A stretch of DNA of 64,000 nt from Euwallacea fornicatus (taxonomy: Eukaryota > Arthropoda > Insecta > Coleoptera > Curculionidae), in assembly GCF_040115645.1 (NCBI RefSeq), contig NC_089569.1, forward strand, positions 2,356,001 through 2,420,000, given 5' to 3'. Position numbers and translations under genes: made by a program. The notes under the pieces were generated by a model, which saw only the letters and a program-made list of their open reading frames with translations, did not search any database and was not told the origin of the DNA. Below are positions 11,562 to 23,700 of this stretch, piece by piece (position 1 is the first letter of the stretch; the number at the start of each line of letters is the position of its first letter).

Positions 11562-14500
11562 TATATTCAGATAATCTAAAGACGGAAAACTTACAACTTA
11601 AAACTAGATATATGAAATTTAGGCGCAATGATATTATTCTCATCTGGAAATCAACCTCCGTCACTGGTTTCATACTAACAATTCCTGAAAGATCGATATT
11701 TATATATGTAGATCTTGTACAGGTGGAGCAGAAAAAATGTTTTTTAAAAGCGTAAAATATAAATTAGCTATCCTCTTTTTCCGCAAAATCGGAACGAGTC
11801 CCTCACTTTCATACTGCTAGAACAAGGAGAATCGAAAAATTCTAACACGAACACCTAAAATCTTTAAAAATTACGAAATTCCATCAGAACAGGCTAATTC
11901 TAACTAGCCATACCATTAACTCTCTCATTTCTGCGAAAAGAAATGTGTTGCTTTTATGTTGTCCTAGGCAGATAAATTGGGTTCAGAAATTTTACTAGAG
12001 GGTTATTTAACAAACTGTTGTATTTGTTTACGAAACACAATACCTTGTGCTTAGTAAGGAAGTGAATGTCCTGAACTAACCTGATCTGAACCTACTCTAA
12101 CGCACTTCCATGTTTTAAAAATGGAAAAAATAAAAATATCTTTAAGGGAATAAAAGGGACCAGGCACGAGTCGCTCGTGATATTTCCTGCACTGACAGAT
12201 GGCGCCACATTAAACTCACGCTCCTAGCCCTAGCGTAATTTTAACGGTAAACTGAGCCAGCATTTAATTCTGTTTTAATTGAAACTTTTAATTCCTCAAT
12301 TTTCTGTCTTGCCAAAAGAGTTCTCAGATTTTTCACCTCAATATAAAGGAACAAAATTTCTTGTGCTTATTCGTCAAAGAGCTTTAGCGCGTGATGTGCC
12401 TGAACTATAACAAGATCAAAAGTATATCGTAATATCTATGATTGCAAGTAACTGTGAACTGGAGCTCGATAGAGTAAAAACTTATTAATGAAACACAATA
12501 GGATCCCGAAGAATACAACGCAACAAGTTTCTCCTTTTCCGTTTCCGGGATAAGGGATAAAAGAGCTAAGGGTGGGCCGCGAAAGTGGATGGAAATGACG
12601 TGCCCCTGTGGAAATGTCGCCGCACCTTCAATTCCCGAACTACATTCTATTCTATTCGAATTTTCAGATTGGACCTATAGAAATTCTTTCTCCCCGTGGA
12701 GTTTGTTTGGGATTAGCGTTGTTGCCTCCATCACCCGCTCTGGATAATTCGGTGAATTATAGACGGGAGCGTTGCACGTTTGGGACCGATTCATTTACGT
12801 TGTTTGTTGAGTTAAAGAATCAAATATTTAGACTGAGATTACTGGTAAACAGCTAGACAGTAAACCTGGAAATTTCCTTTTAGACAGATATTCCAACTAA
12901 TTTAAATTTAATCTGACACACAAATTATAAATGTGATGTAAACGTAACGTGGAATTTATCACGAACATGACGTTCTTTGTACCGCTTAAATTCTAATATT
13001 TCTGAATAGAACTCTGCTTGCCTTGGGAAGTAAATAGCTAGGGACGAAATGCTTTATTTGCGAAAGTTGCGTTCTGTGTCTGCCGTGTTGTTTGTCGAGA
13101 GCTAATTAAATGGTATTTAAAGTTAAACATCATTTTCTGTTCTAGATTTTCCATCTACGCTAGCATTCGATGAAAGTTTCGTCGTTGGCAGGAAAATCCG
13201 AAAACTTCAGGCCTCCATCTGCGTACAAAATAAAGGTTGAAAAGGTAATATGTTTTTGAACCTAAAAATATTTCCCGGATCAATATTAGAAAATCGTATT
13301 TATACGGATTTATATAGAGGAACCCTCACCGTGTTTTTACAATATTTATTTCCATGAAAGGGGCCGATTTCCTTCTTGAGAACTCGTTTAGTTTAAAAAT
13401 AAACATCACATATACAAAATATATAATATACATTTCATTTTCATTCGGATCAAATATTATGTATACGCATTACATAATATTTCATCCAATTATGCTTATA
13501 ATAAAATTTCCCCTCCTCACTCTAATTCACTTTAAAATCTCAACCGTCTATTTACTCCCTCTTCTCAATCTGTATTGACGTTAGGCGAGTTTGTTAGCAA
13601 TCCGGGGGTTAAATCCCCCCTTTTGTTGAGTTGTTATTAGCCCTAACTAGAAGTTATTTAAAGTGCGGATTGCGTTCGATGCGAACTCTTGACTTTTGTT
13701 TTATTAGCCACCCCTTCGTGTTTATTTAAGGGTTGTCTCAAGAGGCTGAGATGCAGCCGAGAAATGTAAATTTCATTCTGTACATAAGGAGATTTAGTCG
13801 GCAATATGGTTAGCGCAAAGGGCAAAACATACCGAAGGGACGAAACGGACGTATAAAACATCCATTCGAGCTTAATAATGAAGTCCTCAGGCAGTAAATC
13901 TACGGCCTAACTTTGGCCATTGTGGGGTTGGTTAAGATTGTAAGGACAAAATGAGGGTCTTTAGGGAATGATTACGAGAGGAATTATCTTACGATAAAAG
14001 TGTTATGACAGTTGTGTGTGAGAATGTTTTAAAATGTTTTGCTCCAAGAAAAGAACCAGGGATTGTCCAAATTGCTATTTTTGTGCTTTTTAAAAGCTCT
14101 GACAATGGCGAAAGTAAAAACGACGACAACGCTACTGTTGTTGAAGAAAATTAACCTGCCCAAGAGAGCTTGAAGTTGTTATATGGGGACAGCGTAGAAA
14201 TGCACCAATTGATTTAGAATTTTCTAAGCAAGCAGGAATCTGAATTTTAACAATTCGCCACAATTCTAAATTTCACCCAAGCTCGTGAATATTCCACATG
14301 GTTGATTGGGCACATGGAAAGTTTCTACATTGGAGATTTTGAAAAAACTTTCGCACTTCAGCTTCAGGGAAAACAGTGCAAAACGTGTACCACTGGAAAA
14401 TGAAAACCTTAAGTTAAATTTGCACTAAGTTCAATATATTTCTTTGGGCTAAAAACGAGATGTGTGATTCGTTCTATTCGAAAAGCTCTATCCAGTCACA

Positions 14501-16779
14501 TCGAAATGAATTTATTCACGATTAAGAGTCGATTTTTCCATCGACTTACAGAACGAAAATGCAATATGTGAGAGATGTAAACACATTTTCATCGAAAAAT
14601 GGGTACTTTACTTTGATTTTCTTCAGGTCGCTTCACATTGTAAATTCAATTAATCCGCCTTAAAATCAGGATGCTTTGCGGTTGAGACCCTCAGACTCAC
14701 GCTCATGTAAATGCCGAGTAAATAGTGTAAGTTAAAGCGTGTAAAGTAAATAAAGATCCAGCGTTGAAATTAATTGTCCTAGGAAAACCGCATTAGCCAA
14801 TGCGGGACCTCCTAAAGGGATTTGCCTTGAAAATTATGTCTTGGCCATTTTATGCGACTGGATGTTATCAACGAAGCTTTTAATTTTGAAATTAACTCAT
14901 TATACCAGCCATTACACATAGGTCCATGGTTTACATAAGACATCCTTGTTATACGTTTCATTTATATTCAAAACATACGGGGCAATAGCTCAGATTATTG
15001 AACCGTTTTAATGGACAATCTATATGCAAAATGCGCCGTCCGGAAATAAAAGGGCAATATAAAATATCGATATAGAGGAATATAGTAATTTTGAGGGCAA
15101 TTGTGCCTTGCTAGAACAAAAACGGGTTTATTTGAGAAATAAAGTTTCATTAAACTAATGTAAACCACTGAGTAGACACTCTATTAGAGCCCCATACGAA
15201 TAAGCCTATGCAAGAGCGATTAAACTGAGAAAATTCGATCAATAGTGCATGTGTTTTGGGGCATAATCAGCTCTGCTTTGTATGTAAGCTTACATTGCGG
15301 CATCAAATTGAATCAAAGGCTTATTTTAATGCATTTCCCAATGATAAATTTCTAGAGAAGCCCCTACATTATGTAACAAACTTTTTTCTGTATATACCGG
15401 TATTTAAACGGTTCTACACAAGTTTGCAATAGCCATTTGCAGGAAAAAGTTTAATTGGAAATGCCAGACTGAAAAAGTGGATTCTAATGATCGATTTCGG
15501 TTGTTTTTATCTCGTGTTGCGTTATTTCCAGGTCGCGTATTTAGGTATTTCGCTATCTGGGAAAAAAGTTTCCTGCTTTAATTAGGAACGGTTTCTTAGT
15601 AATGTGTACAAGTTTCCGAAGTACAAACTTATTCATTCATACCCTGCTAAAAGGTACTTAGGAATTCAGTCGATATCTCGAAGAAGTTTGTTAACTAGGT
15701 TAATCATGGAAAAAGTATAAAATATGAGGAATTTGCAGAACGTCTGTTCCCGGAGTACAACCATGCGGATCTAGATAAGTATGAAGATAGAATGTCGGTG
15801 ATTTACACATTAATGTGATATGTTGTTATTTTGTCACGTCCGTGGCACATTTTGCAAAACCGAATTTATGATATTTCGACCGGATTGCAAGACTTAGCCT
15901 CAAAACATCACAGATCAGCAAACTGATTTCTTAAAATATTTAAATTCGAAATAACGTTCACAACAAAAACCAAAGTAGATGATTGTTGCAGAGAGGCGGG
16001 ACGTCAGATTCACAATTGTGACATCGCCACGTTGAGGAAGAGGAAACACTGCCGTGATGAAGCTGAGGAAGAAATAAAAACTTTTTTCCAAAATGTCAGT
16101 TTTTTTCGAAAGCCTCTGAAAAACATCGAAATTTCTCGAATTTTGAGCTGAAACCGCTAATCCTTAAGTTCCAAATTACGCCCCTTGATCCCAACTTAAC
16201 TGTCTTCGGAACGGTCACGGTTTCCAAGATCCTCAGCGTTGAGCTCCAAAAATGAATACCCTGTATACAAACACAAAATGACCTTGTTCGTTCTCTTCAT
16301 GTTCGCATGATTTTCCCATCTAAAAATACTGCAGAAACCCAATACTTTTAGATCCAGTTTATGGATAACATTCTTAACCCTTGTTTTGCCATCGGCTCTA
16401 TAAATAGGGGCCTTGTTCAAGAATTATATCTTCGGCAACAAAAAACAAATTGGCCTCGATTTGTTTGCACTCTCTTGATTTCCGAGACAAACACCCATAC
16501 ATCACCAGCTAAGACAAACAACGAATCTTAGAGCAGGATCTTCGCAACATAAACTTTGTTGTAAAAGCACTTTGTATCACCAAAAAGCTTTCCCAGCACA
16601 AAACGGCGAGCCATTTGTTTAAAGTATTCGAAAGTTTCCTACTTCTATAACAAATAAGGCGGTATCATGCAAATGCGCCGCCTCTTGTTTAGAGATCCTC
16701 TTAGTTTCCCTCGAAAAAGAAGTGGAGTTAAGCAACTTCGCGTTTCCTGCCTTAAAGCCCTGCACAACGGAATTTCTCT
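11562..16779. other. Long noncoding stretch
   Basis: No supported gene over about 5 kb. The segment at about 12885-12990 resembles, weakly, the duplicated block at 16.8 and 17.7 kb: it shares 'CCAACT', 'TTAATCT', 'TGTAAACGTAA', then 'TGACGTT' in the same order. A small hairpin 'GGGGG ttaaat CCCCC' lies near 13604. Otherwise I recognise nothing. Confidence 0.5.
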
Positions 16780-17040
16780 AATTATCTGCAGAAGGTTGAC
16801 AGTGACATGCAAAACGCATACAAAACATGCCTTCAAGCCCCCAACTTAATTCAGCTTAATCTACCATATGTGGGGTGTGTAAACGTAAATGTTGCTCTAT
16901 ACATTTATCATTAACGTGACGTTTATGGTGCTGCTCATATTACTAGAAAGTGGCTTTCGGTCGTTTTTGGAAGAGCGAAATTTAATTCAAGTTACCAACC
17001 GCGGTAAAGAAATTCTAATAGTCCACTGCTGCTGATATAT
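16780..17040. repeat. Duplicated noncoding block, copy 1
   Basis: This block is repeated in direct orientation about 927 bp downstream (17707-17967). Anchor words keep the same offset: CCCAACTTAAT at 16840 and 17767, and CATTAACGTGACGTTT at 16909 and 17836. Identity between anchors is patchy but sustained over roughly 200 bp. No coding potential is shared. It is either an old segmental duplication or two copies of a short dispersed element. Confidence 0.7.
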
Positions 17041-17706
17041 GTATGTATATACATATATGTGCATGCTTTTTTATCAACGCTGTATCTCGTATAGCATCTG
17101 GCATGCTAACGACTAGGAGCCTCAAATTTAAGTCTATAAATATTTTAAAACATTTATAACGAACAATAGCCTCCAACCTTCAAACAGAACAACAATATGT
17201 TACGTGACCTGTTAGTCTCATAAAGCCTATATTTAGAAAATTGTGCATAAATTGGTAATTTCTATGTATATCAATCCTATACCGCAATTTTGCTCACATT
17301 GAAAAAGCGGCAACGCTGTCCCTGTCCGTTGTTGTGAACGAACCACATTTAGACTCTCGCAAACTGCTGCAGTGTTATTTTAGTGGCTGGACAACGTTGC
17401 CAGTTGGTACATAAATAATGAGGCTACTGGAAAATGTTATAATGATAAAAAATCTGACTGCAAGTTAGTTTTTCAAGACAACGATAATTTTTCTAAAGTC
17501 ATTTCTTCTTACCAGCACGTCTTTAATTTTGTCTTCTAGAGGTTTTTTCTTTGGCATTTCTATTCATAACTTTCTTGTCTTGAATCAAGCAAGAACTTAT
17601 TACGACAACTTTTGTAAATTAGTTTTAAAGATTGGGATATTTTCCCAAAGCAGTTTTGTTCCTTCCAGGTTAGTTCAGTTTAGTTCAAGTTATAGGGGAT
17701 TTTCTT

Positions 17707-17967
17707 GATTATTTACAAACGGTTGCCAATCATATGTAAAATGGAAGGGAAACGCGCTCTCAAGCTCCCAACTTAATCCATCTTCGTATACCGTATGTAA
17801 GATATGTAAACTTAAAAATTGTTCTACACATTTTTCATTAACGTGACGTTTTTTGTGCTACTCATGTTACTATAAAGTTACTTTAGTTGATTTCTAGAAA
17901 GCAACAGGGAAATTTGTCCTGACTTGGAAACAATGATAAAAGAATTCCAATGTCCCAATATTGTTGA
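17707..17967. repeat. Duplicated noncoding block, copy 2
   Basis: Direct copy of the block at 16780-17040, offset by 927 bp. Both copies hold a perfect 16-nt core, CATTAACGTGACGTTT, that contains a TGACGT half-CRE-like motif. The intervening DNA (17041-17706) does not clearly match DNA upstream of copy 1, so the unit is probably about 200-260 bp rather than a full 927-bp tandem unit. Confidence 0.7.
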
Positions 17968-18665
17968 TGATGTTTTTGAACCGATGCCGTACTTCTTCTT
18001 TCTAATTTTGAAAATTAAACTGTGAAAGAATATATCAATTCAGTATTGTGTAAATCACGCCTCTTGCCGTATTTTGCCATTCTGTTAATGATTTCTAGAC
18101 ATGGTCCCCGAAACTCTGCCTCTTTTCAGTCCCTGTTGTTCCTAAGGGTTCCTATTGCGTTTGGTTTCGGTATTTACGACACATCCATATGGTAATGCTA
18201 GTCCCGGAACCTCTACAAAAACCACGCCCATTTTTATTCTAATGACTGCCATTCAAGCGCAATCATTCCCACTTTCAAAGTGAAGCCCCGTCCTCTGTCG
18301 TTTCTGTAGCTCTAATACAATGTTGGTTTAATGATGCAAAGGTATAAGCCAAGTCTCTAACGTTACATATCCAAAACCCCCAATTTTTCATATTTTTGTA
18401 TCTTCTAAGGTTAAGTTATTTTGAAATTTCAACTAAAGTTTTAAATCCAAAACAAGTCATTATTTACACCGTAGAATACAAATACTTCCCGACCTTCTAG
18501 GCCTGCTAAAGTTGTATTCTTCAAACAGTGACTAAGTGTTTTTCGTACATTAAATTCCGAACACAATGCGAAACACCGTATAGAAAATTAAAAGTTATTA
18601 CAAAAGAGCCGCCTCCTGGGGCGTTTCAATTGAAAACTTTCGATCGATTTTTAACAATTTAAATT

Positions 18666-18739
18666 CTCGGCAACGACGCATCAATAGATTGATTGATGAC
18701 GATAGGGCATCTACGCTAATTACCCTCATTGTTGCCGAG
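18666..18739. promoter_or_regulatory. Candidate Exd/Hox/Hth composite site inside an inverted repeat
   Basis: Arms CTCGGCAAC (18666-18674) and GTTGCCGAG (18731-18739) form a perfect 9-bp inverted repeat around a 56-bp interior. The interior contains TGATTGATGAC at 18690-18700. TGATTGAT is a classic Extradenticle/Hox dimer site, and the following TGAC suits Homothorax/Meis. This is motif resemblance only. Single motifs of this size also occur by chance in 64 kb of AT-rich DNA. Confidence 0.3.
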
Positions 18740-19669
18740 ATCCGAACCGAAGGCGCTATCTTTGTTTATTATCTTGCCAGTTTGGTTAAGTTAATGTTGT
18801 TTAGACGTGAATTATCCCTTCTAATTCAGTCATATGGGTAATAAGTCGTTGGCTAAGGTCTGGCTAGAGGCGGAGCGTCGTGATTTGAGGGCGTGGCAAT
18901 TACTTGAAAGTTTAGTAAAGTGTGTTTAAGGTGGTAATGAGTTTTTCAACACCTATTACGAAAACCACTCGGAATAATGCCTCACAGTAAATTCAATAAA
19001 GCCTTGGGAAATCTAAGCTAATGCTCGAACCATTACTTTTTGCACGTAAGCGCCCGCCACATTCATGCATAATATATGCTCCGACTAACCCCGGGGCTCT
19101 TTAATCATTTTTCATCTTAAGAGAAATTGAATTTTTTGTTATTATAAAGTTTAGATTTTGCAGGGAGTGTGCTGCGTCACGTTCCTAAATGTATTACCTC
19201 TTTCGGTTTTCGGAAAGTTATTTAACGGAGGGCCCTGACTCGTAACCAACTTTGTTTTCATTAAATCAAAACGGTTTTAGGGGGATGTTCTCTTTTTCCT
19301 TGTATTATACGTCGTTTTAACACGGGCTTAGATTTCGGGCCCTCCATTGCCGAAAGATGTTTTCGTAAATATAGTACACGTAATATCTGTTTTGTTTAAA
19401 CTCGCTCTTAAAGGAAAAGGGACCTATGTTTATTCAGCCAACATTCTGTATTATTTAGATAGAAGATTTATTTTCTGCGAGAAATAGTTTGTAATTTTTG
19501 GCGTTTACACAGACGTTGGTACACCGAATATGAAGTAAGTAAATAAATTACAAAATTGAAATTTGCAAGCAAATCTACTTTGCGGTCATTGCAGTGATTG
19601 CAATTGACTACTGCAGATAGATAGAGAATGAAATTGGAAACACCACAATTTAATGGTCTACGATAAAGA

Positions 19670-19700
19670 GATGGGCGTAGCAACCGAAACTACGCCCATC
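19670..19700. repeat. Hairpin with GATGGGCGTAG arms
   Basis: A perfect 11-bp inverted repeat, GATGGGCGTAG / CTACGCCCATC, with a 9-nt loop. It shares its arm sequence GGGCGTAG with another hairpin about 420 bp downstream. There is no T-run or gene end that would make it a terminator. It resembles the GC-box/KLF-type CCACGCCC words scattered through this part of the window. Confidence 0.85.
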
Positions 19701-20092
19701 ACCGCATCTTGGTCAGCTAACTACTCCAAAATTAAATTGTCACCGATCAAAGAGTACAGTTAACGGGTGCATGCTAACGAGGCTACTGCGTCTTCGAGTG
19801 ATTGGCGTATATTTTCATAAGCACGTCTCAATTTAATGAGCAGCGATCCAACGATGGCAATAGCTAATGAGGTTGGGGCGACATAATCAAGTCATTGATT
19901 TACCATTGACTAGACATACATTAATTAATTCACCGTAGCCAAGCACTCGTACTAATTATGGTTATGCCCAACTTCTGATGTCACTGTTCAGCTAGGTAAG
20001 CCCCAATTAAAGGGTTAGCGGTCATGGTAAGAGTTGAAGTGCTCTAAATTTAATGTGCATCAGCCAAGTGGTGGGACTTTTGCAACGAGAGT

Positions 20093-20128
20093 GTGGGCGT
20101 AGCCTTGAACATTCAAAGCTACGCCCAT
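20093..20128. repeat. Second hairpin with GGGCGTAGC arms
   Basis: Arms GGGCGTAGC (20095-20103) and GCTACGCCC (20118-20126), extendable by imperfect pairs, around a 14-nt loop. Same arm core as the hairpin at 19670-19700 but a different loop, so the arms rather than the loop are shared. Confidence 0.85.
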
Positions 20129-20630
20129 ATGCCCATATGTTTGACCTATGTTCGATTGGACACACCTCAATTGAACTATTAACACTGGGAGAGGTTATTG
20201 AGGCTGAGCCCAGATGCTCGCTTATACATTGCTTCGATTTCGAGCAAGATGCTTTAACAAAAAAAGTTGAAATGGCGATCATCTATCGCTCTACTAGAAT
20301 CGCATTACGTTCTATCAGTAAGGGACGATTTTTTATTTTAATTAATTTTCGCCTCCCTGGCATTACGTCAAGCTTTAAAACAGAAAGATAAAATGCTTGT
20401 CAAGTGACAGGAGCCATTTTTCTCGTTAAGCTTCAGTTGTTCGCTGATAGAGGAAATGATAGGAAAGGAGAGAAATCAGTGCAGAAAGCATCCGGCCAAT
20501 TCTTGGTGTTGCCGTCGCGTGAATGGCAATGGATTTCCATAAAATTGGCTGCAGTCTGGATTTGAATGTGTTTGCTTAATTGGCTCCGTTTTTCAGCACT
20601 AAAAACCAAACTCATATTTAATAGACATGC

Positions 20631-20757
20631 TGAGAAATACTTCTTGGTCACGGAAAGGCGCTAATCCTAAAGTATGGCGGTATTATCATAAAGAAACGCC
20701 TCTTAAGTGACACTTTAATCGCCCCCAGTTTTATTTATTTCGTCGCAATAATTTTCG
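20631..20757. repeat. Duplicated noncoding element, copy 1
   Basis: This segment matches 30576-30715 in the same orientation. Shared words in order: GGTCACGGAAA, CTAATCCTAA, GTA, then GGCGGTATTATCATAAAGAA plus one further A. Weaker similarity continues through 'gcctcttaagtgacac' against 'gcccctaggtggcacc' and on to the 'aataattttc' end. There is no open frame in common and no transposon terminus. TAATCC is a K50 (Otd/Bcd-type) homeodomain core and GGTCA is a nuclear-receptor half site, so a regulatory element is possible. Confidence 0.75.
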
Positions 20758-23700
20758 CCCGAAAGGTTTTGTTAGCTAGAGTTTATCGAAGCGGAAATGG
20801 AAATAATTTGAAATTCAGAAGTATTGTTTTAAACGGCATTTTGAAACCTACAAAAACTTCAAGAATAACAAAGTGATGGAAAACACTATTTGTAGGATCA
20901 CGACGCAAGGTCCTGGTCAATTCAAATGATTTTTATTTGGTTGATTTCCTGAAACAAGAGGGAGGGGGGTTGACACGTATGTCAAGGATATTCAATAGGA
21001 TTGTGTCGGAAGGGAAGTGGCTTAGGCGTGGCTTAGATGCTTGAGTGACACTGCAGGGGTGGGCGATGGGAGCGGGGGGACGACTATAACTCCTAAATTC
21101 AAAGGCGTTTTCGTTTTTCTATTGTAGAATAAAACTGCATTATTAGTCCTCAATTTACTTGTAAAAATGTATAAAAATTTCTTTTATATTCTATTCGCCG
21201 AGAAACTGTTCCTCTTCGGAAAAATTTCATTAATACGCCGTGAAGCCTAATTTGTTTTTAATCACTGTGGCGAAATGCAATTAATCACTAGAGCACAAAT
21301 GCTTCCAAAGTAAGGAAACATGTAATATTTAAACAGTCATATTTAATAACACCTCCGTTAATTAATTACCGAAATTCATCTGCTGTCATTCATTTCACAA
21401 GATACCTGATTTAACTAATGGTTGTCAAACTTATGCGGGATTCTCTGTTTATGAGTACCCAAAGAGTGCAGTATTGATGTCAAAAATTGCATTATTCGTT
21501 GGAATTTTATCGTTCGCATTATTCAAAACAATTTCGAATGAAAAATGGTCCTTTATATGTCACATCAAATTCGAAGAGAGGAGGAATTTCAGCGCCTAGC
21601 ATCGCGTTCCGCCGTAATGATTTACTGCCACTCTCTTACTGATATGAAACGGATGGGCCGCATTCTATCTTATTTAAGGAGATTCGCATTTAAAACGTCA
21701 ACGGTGTTTGTATTATTTATCCATAGAATTATATAGCTCTTTCTGAATTCTCAATTTACTTTTTTTGTCTAGGTAGAAGCTCTGTTGCCAAGAAAAAAAA
21801 TTGAGCATATATATAATCAGAGTGACGTAGAACTCTCTCAACAGTTCTCTCTTTCGCATAACTTTTCTTTCTTGGTGAAGGTATTAAGACATCAAATTAA
21901 AAAACAGACGAGAGAAAGAGAGAGAGAGAGAGAGAAGGCAGGGGGGGGGGGTGAAAGACAGGAGGAAGTAAAGATCTGGAATCAAGTTCTGAAGATAAAA
22001 TATTCAAATGTGTCTAGAAGAGCCATTTCTCCTTCACGTCCAAGATATTTTTAGATAGCTGTGCATATACAAACACGCTTCGAAGAAGGTTAGCACACTA
22101 TGCTGTCTTTCCGATTACGTTTAGATTCTCTGATTTCTCTCATGTCAACGACGTTTCCTTATTACAATATTTAGAATAACTTTACAAATTAACATACGAC
22201 GTCTGATGTCGTAGTCGCATGTAGGTCACACATCTTCGGGTTGTTTATCTCAGCCAAGAACTTTCGTTCGCCTCAACTAATACTCGACAAACATCGGCGT
22301 CTCTCCAAGAGCTTACTCCACGCCACCAAAGTATATCTTAACTATTGCGGTTTCTCTTCGTTACATCTCTCCGAATCTGCCATTAATCCACGCTCATCCT
22401 TAAAGCTAAACCTCATTAGTTGCGAAGGTGCCAAGCCAAATCTAGAAGAAAACTGGGGATGCTAAGTCCTAGTTCTAGAAACCCATGGGGTTTGAAATTT
22501 GTGTGAACTTCGGGGGCTGCGCCACTGTTGAAGAAAAACAATTAAGTTTCTGTAATCAAACTCGAATTTCGGCGATTAAGTCAGCGGTTTTCTGTTTCCT
22601 TCAAAATTCATAAATTTGGTACGAATCCGGGGGAAATCAGGTGATATTTAGAGTTTTGCAAAATTTCACTTAGATGATTTTGTTTCAAACAATGGCTCAA
22701 GTTCTATTGATGGAAAGGGAAAAATAGGGTAATAAAATATCCGGATGAAAAAAAATCTGTCTGGTAATGAAATGTCTTTGACGCTGAAATGAAAACAGTG
22801 TTTTAATCTGCAAGTTTTACCCGTGGTTAACTACAAAAACCTGACCTGATCAACTCGAAATCGTTAAAATGTAAATCCAGGTCCGCTCCACTCGGCAGGC
22901 CTTAAATAACTTTGTTAAAACAATCTCTGCCGGCGCAGTGGGACTGGAAATTACCCGAAAGCTGTTTGGAGCATTTAACAGACGAGCGAAAAATATTTGG
23001 AAAGCCCCATTTTTTTCCGCTCTATCTGACCAGGAAAGCGGAAATTGATTTCAGACTTCAATTACAACTTCATAAATTTACAAAAAGGAGTTTTTCCATT
23101 TCTGATTAAGACAACAGCGAAATGGACACCGTGAAACTCGCAAAAGTTCCAAAGTCCTGTTAGCATTTCATAAATATAATGGATTCAAATGAGATAATTA
23201 AATTATTGCGCGGAGGGTCGTATATACACGAGAAGCAGTTCTATTCTTTTCGCAGTTTACTTTGAGATTACCAGCAAAAGCTTAGCTAAGCGCATTTGTA
23301 CCATGCTACATAAATAAAAATTTAGAAGGACATTTTATTTCTATTAATAAACGTGCAGGCAACGTGTTAGTAAACTATTATAGGACCGTAATATTTGACC
23401 AGGAAAACATGCCCTCCAATTTACTGCAAGCATGGCTAATTTTGTAAATCATCTCTTCAAACACTGACAATCCCTAAGAAGGTCGGTGCAGAGAAAACTT
23501 CAAATTTAAACTTTTTTGTGCCAAACTCGCAGCAAAGTTCTTTTTAATAGAACAGCCTGTATGTTTTTCAAAGTCAAAAAACTTTTACAGACAATTCATT
23601 TAAAAAACACCTATTAGAAATTTAAAATTTTCACTTCAGGTTTTTTGTGTAGAATATCTATATAGGATTTTCAGAAATTTCCTATCTAAATTTAAAAAAA

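Noticed and set aside
20053..20391. 112-codon plus-strand open frame
   Set aside because: It spans the hairpin region and mirrors an open frame on the other strand; no domain.
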